DNA from: Collinsella aerofaciens
GTDB taxonomy: Bacteria; Actinomycetota; Coriobacteriia; Coriobacteriales; Coriobacteriaceae
Assembly (NCBI RefSeq): GCF_015546965.1
Contig: NZ_JADMUF010000010.1
Location: 17,328 to 81,327, forward strand
Direction: 5' to 3'
DNA length: 64,000 nucleotides
In this document: in pieces, positions 7,991-18,238 of the stretch
Layout of the letters: every line of letters starts with the position of its first letter
Numbering within the stretch: position 1 is the stretch's first letter
Program-made: the position numbers and the translations under genes
Notes under the pieces: model-generated
Seen by the model: only the letters and a program-made list of their open reading frames with translations
Databases searched by the model: none
What the model was told of the DNA's origin: nothing

Positions 7991-8482
7991 TCATTGCTCC
8001 GGACGCCCCATGGCGTCGAAGGCTTCTTTGATCTGCTCCGCAACGTTCCGATACGACCGATATAGGCCGGAGTCTCGCTTGACTTCGCCCGCGGTCACCG
8101 GAATCTCAAGCTTCGAAATCTCATCCTCGCCGGTTTGCACGGCAACGATGACACCCATACCAAGGCACATATTACGCTTGGCAGCATTGTTTTTGGTAGC
8201 CTGAGCTGGATTAATCAAAATCTGCTGAGCTAGTTCGCGATTGCTAAGCTCCGGCACATCCTCGGGATTTCCGGTCTCGACAATCTCGCACTGCAGCACA
8301 TCCGCGTAGTCAAAAATCCTCGGGGTCGCACCGCGCTGATGCACGGCCCACTTGCGGCGCGTGGCGTCCTGGTAGATAGCCGGCAAAAATGTAAACCGCG
8401 GCGGGTCCAAAATCGTATCCGTGATGGTAAACACATCGGGATCAAAGGCATCCTGCGGGTTTTTCTTCTTGAACAGCCCCAT
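7991..8482 (-). CDS. Uncharacterised protein, possibly DUF4428-related
   Basis: The 163-residue soluble protein begins MGLFKKK and has a mixed alpha/beta pattern with no signal peptide or membrane segment. A central stretch (FDYADVLQCEIVETG) resembles the conserved part of DUF4428-type proteins, which is only a weak resemblance. The start at 8482 was chosen for the CGGGAGG ribosome site. It lies 36 bp upstream of the second GntR gene on the same strand and could be cotranscribed with it. No function can be given. Confidence 0.65.
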   Translation of the reverse strand: MGLFKKKNPQDAFDPDVFTITDTILDPPRFTFLPAIYQDATRRKWAVHQRGATPRIFDYADVLQCEIVETGNPEDVPELSNRELAQQILINPAQATKNNAAKRNMCLGMGVIVAVQTGEDEISKLEIPVTAGEVKRDSGLYRSYRNVAEQIKEAFDAMGRPEQ

Positions 8483-8603
8483 ATCAGCCTCCCGTACTAG
8501 CATTAAACAACTCAAGCTGAATATAGCACCAATTTCAAGCCGCTGCCTTACCCTATCGGTGCGCGGCGTCTATGGCTCGCCCAGCGGAAGAGTTAACGGA
8601 CGA

Positions 8604-8676
8604 GGGCCGGGGTGCCTGCCTTGTTTTGAGAAGTGGGCTCCGCGAACTTCTCAAAACAAGGCAGGCACCCCGGCCC
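8604..8676. repeat. Perfect 31-bp inverted repeat
   Basis: Positions 8604-8634 are exactly complementary to 8646-8676, leaving an 11-base loop. The arm reads GGGCCGGGGTGCCTGCC and continues to TTTTGAGAAGT. It lies between an unknown gene and the LacI gene, both on the minus strand. It is too long for an ordinary terminator and resembles a MITE-like or REP-like intergenic element. Confidence 0.8.
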
Positions 8677-8730
8677 CGCCGGCAAATAGCGGACACTCCG
8701 CATGCAATCTATGCAAACAAACAAGTACGC

Positions 8731-9759
8731 TTAGCTACATTCGGTAAGTTCGAGCACGCTGCCCTTAACGATAAGTGCCGGTTCCAGGACGACCTCTTCG
8801 GCACGCCTACCGCCCCTACCGGCAAGACGCTTGGACATGCAGCCAAAAGCATGCTCCGCAAGGACACCAGGATCCTGCTCAATCGCGGTCAGCGCCGGCT
8901 CAAAGAGAACGTCGGCCGCCGAGTTGTCATAGCTCACCACCGAGATATCGCCCGGGATGCTCTTCCCCATCTCGTGCAAGCGCTTGAGCAGACCGAGGGC
9001 GATGTTATCCGAACTTGCGAACACAGCGGTGGCATCAGTTGCGAGCACCGCCTCCGAGGCCTCGTAGGCACTCGGAATGTAGTACTCGCTCTCAAACTCC
9101 AAACGTGCGTCGATAGGCAGGCCAACCTCGCGCAGCGCGCGCTCATAGCCGGCAAGTCGCTTACGCCCCGTATTGGAACGGCGCGCGTTAACCAAGCAGG
9201 CAATGCGACGGTGGCCCTGCTCGATCAGATAGCGAGTGGCCATGTAGCCACCCATCTCGTGGTCGAACATCACCTTGTCGCACTCGAGCCCCTCAATGGC
9301 ACGGTCGACCATCACGGCAGGGATAGGCAGATGGCTGACTTCTTCGCGCAGGGCGCGGTCGTCGGAGAACTCGTCGCCCACAACCAGGAAGACACCATCA
9401 ACGCCGCGCGTTACCAGCTGGCGCAGCAGCTCCAGATCGTCGTCGGCACTTCCACCCGAGCTGGTAATGAAGAGCGCATAGCCATCCTCGCGGCAGCGCT
9501 TTTCCAGGCTACCGGCGAGCGAAGCAAAAAAGCGGCTCTCGATGTTAGGGACGATAAGGCCCAGCGTGCGCGACTCGCGCATGACCAGACTACGCGCAAT
9601 CTGGTTGGGGACATAGTGGTTGCGCGCCGCGACCTCCTTGATGAGCTTGCGGTTTTCTTCCGAGATGCGACAGGGCCGATTATTGAGAACAAGCGAGACC
9701 GACGAGGGGGAAAGCCCCACCTCCTGGGCGATCTGCTTGAGGGTGACTTTGTTGGCCAT
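8731..9759 (-). CDS. LacI-family transcriptional regulator
   Basis: The 342-residue protein opens with a LacI helix-turn-helix (VTLKQIAQEVGLSPSSVS, hinge VPNQIARSL) and continues as a periplasmic-binding-protein-like effector domain starting at TLGLIVPNI. The length is typical. The start at 9759 follows GAAGGAG. Upstream, the minus strand shows TATACT as a possible -10. The regulated genes are not evident; the alpha-glucan genes downstream in the window or a distant sugar operon are possible. Confidence 0.93.
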   Translation of the reverse strand: MANKVTLKQIAQEVGLSPSSVSLVLNNRPCRISEENRKLIKEVAARNHYVPNQIARSLVMRESRTLGLIVPNIESRFFASLAGSLEKRCREDGYALFITSSGGSADDDLELLRQLVTRGVDGVFLVVGDEFSDDRALREEVSHLPIPAVMVDRAIEGLECDKVMFDHEMGGYMATRYLIEQGHRRIACLVNARRSNTGRKRLAGYERALREVGLPIDARLEFESEYYIPSAYEASEAVLATDATAVFASSDNIALGLLKRLHEMGKSIPGDISVVSYDNSAADVLFEPALTAIEQDPGVLAEHAFGCMSKRLAGRGGRRAEEVVLEPALIVKGSVLELTECS

Positions 9760-9942
9760 CTCGCTCCTTCCAGGTTTACGCGCAATCTCTTGAAAGTATA
9801 GCGACCGCCCCTCTACCTCGGTGATAAACACTTTACCAATCCGGTAGACGGCTGTTTTATCGCCGCCAGCGCACCAAATCCGTCCGGGTGGGGTATATTG
9901 CAATCGATTGATGACAACGACCACCAAAAGGCGGATATTCGT

Positions 9943-10905
9943 ATGCACGAGAACGACTTTTTTAACGAGGACCTGCTGTGCGCGCTTGCTGGCGTTGCCG
10001 GCGAGGACAACGTGCTGATGAGCGAGCCCATGCGCGAGCACACCACGTTTAAGATCGGCGGCCCGGCCGACGTCTTTGTCACGCCCGATACCGAGCAGGG
10101 CCTCGTCGCCACGCTCGACACCTGTTATCGCTGCGACCTGCCGCTCACCATCGTGGGCAACGGCTCCGACCTGCTCGTCGGCGACAAGGGTATCCGCGGC
10201 GTCGTCGTGGCGTTGGGCGAAGGCCTCTCCGACATTACGGTCGACGGTACGCACGTCACGGCGGCGGCCGGCGCCTTGCTTTCCGATGTCGCCGCGGCGG
10301 CAGCCGAGGCCGGTCTCACCGGCATGGAGCCCATCTCGGGCATCCCCGGATCGGTCGGCGGCGCCTGCTACATGAACGCCGGCGCCTACGGTGCCTGCAT
10401 GGCAGACGTGCTGGAGTCTGTGCGCGTCTACAAGCCCGCCCGCATGCTCGACGACGGCACCCGCGGCAGCGGCAACATCATCGAGTTCGATGTCGATGAG
10501 CTCAACCTGGGCTATCGCAAGAGTCGCATCGCCGACGACGGCTTTATCGTTCTTTCTGCCACCTTCAACCTCGCACCGGGCAACGCCGCGATGATCAAGG
10601 CCGACATGGACGACTACCGCCAGCGCCGCGAGGACAAGCAGCCGCTCGACATGCCGAGTGCCGGCTCCACCTTCAAGCGCCCCGAGGGTTACTTTGCCGG
10701 CAGGCTCATCATGGATGCCGGCCTGCGAGGACACGCCGTTGGCGGCGCGCAGGTGAGCGAGAAGCACTGCGGCTTTATCGTCAACGCCGACCACGCCACC
10801 GCCGCCGACGTCAACGAACTCATCCGCTACATCCAAACAACCGTCAAAGACCAATTCGGCGTAGACCTAGAACCCGAAGTCCACCGAGTAGGCGAATTCC
10901 TTTAA
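9943..10905 (+). CDS. murB: UDP-N-acetylenolpyruvoylglucosamine reductase
   Basis: MurB reduces UDP-GlcNAc-enolpyruvate to UDP-MurNAc with NADPH and FAD in cytoplasmic peptidoglycan synthesis. The 320-residue protein shows the FAD-binding segments HTTFKIGGPADV, VGNGSDLLV and SGIPGSVGGACYMNAGAYG, and the catalytic serine motif SAGSTFKRP near residue 245, with the C-terminal glutamate region around LEPEVHRVG. It is a type with the short extra loop YFAGRLI. I chose the ATG at 9943; an ATG at 9898 would add 15 residues without a ribosome site. TATATT at 9894 may be the -10. Confidence 0.95.
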   Translation: MHENDFFNEDLLCALAGVAGEDNVLMSEPMREHTTFKIGGPADVFVTPDTEQGLVATLDTCYRCDLPLTIVGNGSDLLVGDKGIRGVVVALGEGLSDITVDGTHVTAAAGALLSDVAAAAAEAGLTGMEPISGIPGSVGGACYMNAGAYGACMADVLESVRVYKPARMLDDGTRGSGNIIEFDVDELNLGYRKSRIADDGFIVLSATFNLAPGNAAMIKADMDDYRQRREDKQPLDMPSAGSTFKRPEGYFAGRLIMDAGLRGHAVGGAQVSEKHCGFIVNADHATAADVNELIRYIQTTVKDQFGVDLEPEVHRVGEFL

Positions 10906-10910
10906 CAAAG

Positions 10911-10930
10911 AAGGCCCCGAAAGGGGCCTT
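10911..10930 (+). terminator. Hairpin after murB
   Basis: AAGGCCCC and GGGGCCTT form an 8-bp stem with a four-base loop, six bases past the murB stop. It is followed by a weak T-rich stretch and is likely an intrinsic terminator. Confidence 0.7.
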
Positions 10931-10986
10931 CACCATATTTATTCAGATAACCCAGTCCGGTGTGTCGCGCTCAGGACCCGAGAGGG

Positions 10987-11111
10987 CCGGGACAGTCCGA
11001 GAGGCATAAGGTTGATCGCGAGTTCCGCACGAGCCGGAGAGCACTTAATGTGCTCTCCGTGCGAGCAGGACTGCCCGAGCAGGCAACCTTATGCCTCTCG
11101 GGCTGTCCCGG
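10987..11111. repeat. Nested inverted-repeat element
   Basis: Outer arms of 28 bp (10987-11014 and 11084-11111) match with one mismatch. Inside them GGAGAGCAC at 11036-11044 pairs with 11050-11058. The 125-bp element lies between the convergent murB and hydrolase genes and ends 12 bp from the hydrolase stop. It is longer than a normal terminator and looks like a MITE or a structured repeat. Confidence 0.75.
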
Positions 11112-11123
11112 ACCAAGCCGCAG

Positions 11124-12329
11124 CTACGACAGCGCAATACCGCCAAGCCAGCCCCAACGCACGCCAGAGCCAGTGCCATAGAAGCTAATAAACGAATCGA
11201 GCGACTTAGACGTAATGGCGCCCTCGTTGCTCATAACGATGCCGCCGCCAACGTAGATACCCACATGACCGTAGATAAGGCCCGGAGCACCCGTGCCGCT
11301 GTGCGAGGAATCGGCCACGATCATGCCCACCTGCAGCGCCGAGCGGTCGGAGCTATAGCACCATGCGTTAAACATATCGCACGCGTTACCGCCAAAGTAG
11401 CCAACGCCGGCGTTACGGAAGACATTGGTAACCCACGCCGCGCACCAGTTCTGACCCGGCGAAGGCGTGGAGTAGCACGCGTTGACGACGGCCTGCTGTT
11501 TGCCCGAGCCGGCATTCTGTTGCGGGGTTCCGGGCGCATACGATCCACCACCCGAGCTTGAACCACCCGAGTAGGAATTGTTCTTGTTCGCGGCAGCCGC
11601 GGCAGCGGCAGCCTTCCTAGCGGCCTCCTCGGCCTGGGCGGCAGCGAGGATCTCGGAATCGCGCTGAGCCATGAGCTCCTTGACGTCGTCGGAAAGACCG
11701 TTCAGCACGGTCTGGACTTCTTGCTGCTTGGCCTGCATATCCTGCATCTGAGCCGTCTGCTGGTCCTTGAGTTTCTCCAGGTCGGCCTTTTGTGCTTCGA
11801 GCTCGGTCTTCTGTGCGTCGAGCTCAGACTGAATCGTCTGGATATCCTCGATGGCATCGCGGTCACTCTTGTTGATCTTCTCAACGTAATGCGCGTTGGC
11901 GACGAGTTCCTCAAACGAGCCAGAGGCCAGCAGCAAAGACAGGATGTTCGTGCCGCCGGACTTGTAGCTGGCGGCCACGCGATCGGAAAGGTCGTTGCGC
12001 TTCTTCTTGAGCTCGGCCTTCTTTTCATCGATCTGGGCCTGCGTGTCGTCAATCTTGCCCTGGACATTCTCGATGTCGTTGAGGGTCTGGGCATTCTTGT
12101 TGGCCAGCGCCGCATACTCATTTGCGATGCTGTCGAGCTGGGCCTGAACCTCGTCGAGCTGGGCCTGGGCGGCATTCAGTTTATCGGTGGTTTCTTTGGA
12201 AGCCTCCGCCGCATGGGCGCGAGCGGGCAGGCCAAAAAGAATTGCCGCAGAAGCGGCGCCGAACAGGGCCTTGAGGGCAGTGCGGCGCGAGAGCTCCTGG
12301 GAAAGGATGGAATCGCTGTTTGGTGACAT
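11124..12329 (-). CDS. Tat-exported coiled-coil protein with CHAP/NlpC-like peptidoglycan hydrolase domain
   Basis: The 401-residue protein begins with a twin-arginine signal (SRRTALKALFG, then a hydrophobic stretch and a likely cleavage after ARAHA near residue 40). Residues 45-245 form a long coiled coil rich in Gln, Glu and Lys, as in PcsB/RipA-type proteins. A Gly/Ser linker leads to a C-terminal papain-like domain with GQNWCAAWV (catalytic Cys) and YGHVGIYVGG (catalytic His). Such proteins cut peptide stems at the division septum under control of their coiled coil. The start has GGAG upstream. The Tat route is unusual for this family but the SRR motif is clear. Confidence 0.85.
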   Translation of the reverse strand: MSPNSDSILSQELSRRTALKALFGAASAAILFGLPARAHAAEASKETTDKLNAAQAQLDEVQAQLDSIANEYAALANKNAQTLNDIENVQGKIDDTQAQIDEKKAELKKKRNDLSDRVAASYKSGGTNILSLLLASGSFEELVANAHYVEKINKSDRDAIEDIQTIQSELDAQKTELEAQKADLEKLKDQQTAQMQDMQAKQQEVQTVLNGLSDDVKELMAQRDSEILAAAQAEEAARKAAAAAAAANKNNSYSGGSSSGGGSYAPGTPQQNAGSGKQQAVVNACYSTPSPGQNWCAAWVTNVFRNAGVGYFGGNACDMFNAWCYSSDRSALQVGMIVADSSHSGTGAPGLIYGHVGIYVGGGIVMSNEGAITSKSLDSFISFYGTGSGVRWGWLGGIALS

Positions 12330-12553
12330 ATGTACTCCGTTACATGTTTATTTATATGTCGCTCAACTCATACATATTAGCGTACATATGGCGCGTCCCA
12401 ATGATTTCCACGAACGGCAGGAAACTACAAGGTCAGCGGCTCGTAAGCAAATGCCAAAGATCAGGTTATGCGTACGCAAGCTCTTCTGATGAGTACGTTA
12501 GCACAATCCTCTGCTTTTCCTACAGCGCACGATTTGGGCGTCCCTGCCTGCGC

Positions 12554-12559
12554 TATACT
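12554..12559 (+). promoter_or_regulatory. Possible -10 of galE
   Basis: TATACT lies 37 bp before the galE start, which has a TAGGAG ribosome site. No convincing -35 is seen. The intergenic region 12330-12596 is AT-rich near the hydrolase start with two TACATAT repeats and has no other feature. Confidence 0.4.
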
Positions 12560-12596
12560 CCCGTGAAGAAGTGTTCCTGATTCGATAGGAGACTAC

Positions 12597-13658
12597 ATGT
12601 CCAAAGCACTCGACCCCAAAGACACCTGCGTCCTCGTTACCGGTGGCGCCGGTTTTATCGGCTCGCACACCGTCGTTCAGCTGCTCGAGGGTGGCTACCA
12701 GGTCGTCATCGTCGATGATCTCTCCAACTCCAGCGCCGTCGCCGTCGACCGCGTCAAGACCATCGTGGGCGACGAGGCCGCCAAGAACCTCACCTTCTAC
12801 GAGGCCAACGTGCTCGACCGCGATGCGATGAACAAGATCTTCGATACCCATCAGATCGACCGCGTCATCCACTTTGCCGGCTTTAAGGCCGTCGGCGAGT
12901 CGGTGAGCAAGCCCGTCGAGTACTACCACAACAACATCGAGAACACCCTGGTGCTCATCGACGTCATGCGCAACCATGGCTGCAAGTCCATCATCTTCTC
13001 GAGCTCCTCGACCGTCTACGGCGACCCGGACAACCCGCCCGTCACCGAGGAGGATCCTAAGAAGCCCGCGACCAACCCCTATGGTTGGACCAAGTGGATG
13101 ATCGAGCAGATCCTTATGGACGTCCACACCGCCGACCCCGAGTGGGACGTCGTGCTGCTCCGTTACTTCAACCCCATCGGCGCTCATCCGTCGGGCCTGA
13201 TCGGCGAGGACCCCAAGGGCATCCCCAACAACCTGGTGCCCTATGTCGCCCAGGTCGCCGTGGGCAAGCTCGAGGCCGTTCAGGTCTTTGGCAACGACTA
13301 CCCCACCCCCGACGGCACCGGCGTGCGCGACTACATCCACGTGTGCGATCTGGCCTCTGGTCACGTTGCCGCCCTTAACTGGATGAACGGCAAGACCGGC
13401 GTCGAGATCTTTAACTTGGGCACCGGTACCGGCACCTCGGTACTCGAGGTCGTCGCCGCCTTCTCCAAGGCTTGTGGCAAGGAGCTGCCCTACGTGATCC
13501 GCGAGCGCCGCGCCGGCGACATCGCTGCCAACTGGTGCGACGCCTCCAAGGCCGAGCGCATGATGGGCTGGAAGGCCCAGTACGACATCGCGGACATGTG
13601 CCGCGATAGCTGGAACTGGCAGAGCCACAACCCCAACGGCTTCGCCGACGCCGAGTAG
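12597..13658 (+). CDS. galE: UDP-glucose 4-epimerase
   Basis: GalE interconverts UDP-glucose and UDP-galactose in the Leloir pathway and in cell-surface sugar synthesis. The 353-residue protein has the NAD-binding Rossmann motif VTGGAGFIGSH near residue 15, the SSSSTVYGDP serine motif, and the YGWTK catalytic Tyr-Lys pair near residue 165, followed by RYFNPIGAHPSG. Length matches the family. It stands alone on the plus strand and is closed by a strong terminator. Confidence 0.97.
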   Translation: MSKALDPKDTCVLVTGGAGFIGSHTVVQLLEGGYQVVIVDDLSNSSAVAVDRVKTIVGDEAAKNLTFYEANVLDRDAMNKIFDTHQIDRVIHFAGFKAVGESVSKPVEYYHNNIENTLVLIDVMRNHGCKSIIFSSSSTVYGDPDNPPVTEEDPKKPATNPYGWTKWMIEQILMDVHTADPEWDVVLLRYFNPIGAHPSGLIGEDPKGIPNNLVPYVAQVAVGKLEAVQVFGNDYPTPDGTGVRDYIHVCDLASGHVAALNWMNGKTGVEIFNLGTGTGTSVLEVVAAFSKACGKELPYVIRERRAGDIAANWCDASKAERMMGWKAQYDIADMCRDSWNWQSHNPNGFADAE

Positions 13659-13681
13659 CAAAAAACCTACATACCGCTCTT

Positions 13682-13716
13682 GCCCCGATCTCACGTTGTG
13701 AGGTCGGGGCTTTTTT
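13682..13716 (+). terminator. Terminator after galE
   Basis: GCCCCGATCTCA pairs with TGAGGTCGGGGC around CGTTG and is followed by six T residues. Confidence 0.92.
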
Positions 13717-13768
13717 CATGGCATGTAACCATTCGCCGAAAATCGACCAACTTTTTTATCTTGCCTGT

Positions 13769-13795
13769 ACATGTTTAAACAACATGTTTTACAAT
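13769..13795 (+). promoter_or_regulatory. Operator and -10 upstream of malQ
   Basis: ACATGTT and AACATGT form a perfect inverted repeat around TAAAC at 13769-13787, directly followed by the -10 TACAAT at 13790-13795. The core GTTTAAACAA is the exact complement of TTGTTTAAAC found twice near the PTS fusion gene at 23685 and 23807. Confidence 0.6.
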
Positions 13796-13880
13796 AGGCG
13801 TATCGAATCAGAACATCGGAGACGGACTGCACACCCATCGGCAGGCCGACCCCACAACAAGAAGGTTGGTGAGCGCATTC

Positions 13881-15386
13881 ATGGAGCGTGCAAGCGGCGT
13901 CCTCATGCCCGTCTCATCTCTGCCCGGACCATACGGAATCGGCGGCTTTGGCTGGAATGCCTACGACTTCGTCGATTTTCTCGCCTCGTGCAAACAACAT
14001 TACTGGCAGATTCTGCCCCTTACGACGACCAGCTATGGCGATTCGCCCTATCAGTCGTTCTCGGCCCGCGCAGGCAACCCCAACTTTATCGACTTTGCCG
14101 AGCTTATCGAGGCAGGGTATCTTGAACAGCGCGATATCGATGGCGTGTACCTGGGTTCTGACCCCAGTAACGTCGACTACGGTGCTATCTTTGGCGGCCG
14201 CCGTCAGATTCTCGACCGAGCCGCTGAGCGCTTTGCCGCCGACAAGCCGGCCGATTTCGATGACTTTATCCAGGCCAACGAGGACTGGCTCATCCCCTAC
14301 TGTGAGTTCATGACCGTCAAAGAGGAGTGCGGTCTCAAGGCGTTTTGGGAGTGGCCCGCGGAGCTCCGCACCCGCGGCGAGGCTTCCGCCAAGGTCTGCG
14401 CCGACCATCCGGCGCGTATGCTCTACCACCAGATGACGCAGTACTTCTTCGATCGCCAGTGGAGCCGCCTCAAGGCCTATGCCAACGAGCGCGACATTCT
14501 CATCATCGGCGACCTGCCCATCTATGTCTCGCGTGACTCCGTCGAGATGTGGGCGACGCCCGAGCTCTTTAAGATCGACGCCGCCGGCAATCCCGTGAGC
14601 GTCGCCGGCACGCCGCCCGACCAGTTCTCGGCCACCGGCCAGTACTGGGGCAACCCCATCTACGACTGGGACGCCATGGAATCCGACGGCTTCTCCTGGT
14701 GGGAGAGCCGCATTCGCGCCGCCCTCGACATGTACGACGTCATCCGCCTGGATCACTTCCGCGGCTTCGAGGCCTATTGGGAGGTGCCGTTCTCCTCGCC
14801 CGATTCGTCCTACGGTTCGTGGACGCAGGGTCCCGGCCTCAAATTCTTCAAGACGCTCGAGGAAAAGCTCGGCACGCTGCCCATCATCGCCGAGGACTTG
14901 GGCTTCCTCACCCCCGGCGTCATCGACATGCGCGACAACTCGGGCTTCCCCGGCATGAAGATCCTGCAGTTTGCCTTTGAGGGCACCAACTCGTACTACC
15001 TGCCGCATAACTACATCGCCAACACCGTCGCCTATGTGGGCACCCACGACAACGAGACGGCGCGCGGTTGGTTTGAGGGAACGGCCACCCCGCGTCAGCG
15101 CGAGCAGGCAGCCCTGTACACCCATCAGCAGGCCGGCGAACCCATGGCAGATGCACTCAATCGCACCATCGCCGCCAGCGTGAGCGACACGTGCATCTAC
15201 ACCATGCAGGATTTGCTCAACTTGGGCAACGAGGCGCGCATCAACACCCCTGCCACGCTGGGCGGCAACTGGACCTGGCGCATGCTCGACGGCGCCATCA
15301 CCCGCGAGCTCGAGCACAAACTCACCGACTGGACCGAGACCTACTTCCGCATCCCATCGGAAGCCGAAATCGAGCTTCCTCAATAG
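13881..15386 (+). CDS. malQ: 4-alpha-glucanotransferase
   Basis: MalQ (amylomaltase, GH77) transfers glucan units between maltooligosaccharides, producing longer chains for glycogen phosphorylase. The 501-residue protein begins MERASGVLMPVSSLPGPYGIG, the usual GH77 opening, and carries the DLPIYVSRDS segment, the nucleophile aspartate in IRLDHFRGF, the acid/base glutamate in IIAEDLGF and the THDNETARGW motif. The start at 13881 is preferred over an in-frame ATG at 13866. The downstream neighbour glgP forms the usual partner in maltodextrin use. Confidence 0.96.
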   Translation: MERASGVLMPVSSLPGPYGIGGFGWNAYDFVDFLASCKQHYWQILPLTTTSYGDSPYQSFSARAGNPNFIDFAELIEAGYLEQRDIDGVYLGSDPSNVDYGAIFGGRRQILDRAAERFAADKPADFDDFIQANEDWLIPYCEFMTVKEECGLKAFWEWPAELRTRGEASAKVCADHPARMLYHQMTQYFFDRQWSRLKAYANERDILIIGDLPIYVSRDSVEMWATPELFKIDAAGNPVSVAGTPPDQFSATGQYWGNPIYDWDAMESDGFSWWESRIRAALDMYDVIRLDHFRGFEAYWEVPFSSPDSSYGSWTQGPGLKFFKTLEEKLGTLPIIAEDLGFLTPGVIDMRDNSGFPGMKILQFAFEGTNSYYLPHNYIANTVAYVGTHDNETARGWFEGTATPRQREQAALYTHQQAGEPMADALNRTIAASVSDTCIYTMQDLLNLGNEARINTPATLGGNWTWRMLDGAITRELEHKLTDWTETYFRIPSEAEIELPQ

Positions 15387-15434
15387 GAGCTACCGCGCCC
15401 GACCCCTCCCCACCGTGCGGACGCGCTTGCTTTT

Positions 15435-15473
15435 CCCGCGCGAGGCCACCCCAATCCCCTCGCGCGGGCTTCT
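15435..15473 (+). terminator. Terminator after malQ
   Basis: CCCGCGCGAGG pairs with CCTCGCGCGGG around a 12-base loop and is followed by CTTCTTA. It separates malQ from glgP by a partial stop. Confidence 0.65.
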
Positions 15474-15514
15474 TATGAATTGCAGACATGAAACAACCCA
15501 TCACAGGAGAAAAC

Positions 15515-17782
<2,268 letters not shown>

Positions 17783-17810
17783 TTTCACTTCCCTTACCCA
17801 TCCTCTTGAG

Positions 17811-17843
17811 AAACGGAGTCGTGGCGACACGGCTCCGTTTTTT
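17811..17843 (+). terminator. Terminator after glgP
   Basis: AACGGAG-CGTG pairs with CACG-CTCCGTT around GCGA and is followed by a run of six or more T residues. Confidence 0.85.
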
Positions 17844-17883
17844 GTGCCCGCACGTTACCCTGCAACCCGACTCGACCGAAGAA

Positions 17884-18099
17884 TCTCGATCTGTAACAGC
17901 TACTCGGTAAAAACGGCCCCAGCTGTTACAGATTGAGACATACCGGCCCCTCCCCTTGGGTTTATCTCAATCTGTAACATCTAGCAGCTGAAATTCACCT
18001 TTGGTGTTACAGATTTAGATGAAATGGCTAGCTCAGGGAACCGTCTCGATCTGTAACATCTAACGTCCGAAATCGGCCCTACCCGTTACAGATCGAGAC
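17884..18099. repeat. Three tandem palindromic units of about 56 bp at 80-bp spacing
   Basis: Each unit starts with TCTCGATCTGTAACA (or a one-base variant) and ends with its complement TGTTACAGATTGAGA or near variants. Units begin at 17884, 17965 and 18044. The arms are conserved, the 25-base centres and the 24-base spacers are not, apart from a shared GGCCC-like core in the first and third. The array fills most of the 456-bp gap between glgP and the ABC operon. It looks like a REP/BIME-type array or an array of binding sites. Confidence 0.8.
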
Positions 18100-18131
18100 A
18101 AACGACCGGCCAGACAACCCCAACACAAAGA

Positions 18132-18170
18132 AAGGCTCCCCTCTCGCCCAGCGGACGGGAGGGGAGCCTT
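18132..18170 (-). terminator. Terminator of the sugar ABC operon
   Basis: AAGGCTCCCCTC pairs with GAGGGGAGCCTT. On the minus strand it is followed by TTTCTTT, which suits the ABC operon that ends at 18239. Confidence 0.75.
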
Positions 18171-18238
18171 ATATGTGACCGCGGCAAAAGGATGGCAATA
18201 CCGCAGTCGCCCAAAGGGAGGGTCCGGATGCACCGGGC

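Noticed and set aside
17884-18099. Regularly spaced repeats as a CRISPR array
   Set aside because: The units are long palindromes with variable centres, only three are present, and no cas genes are nearby.
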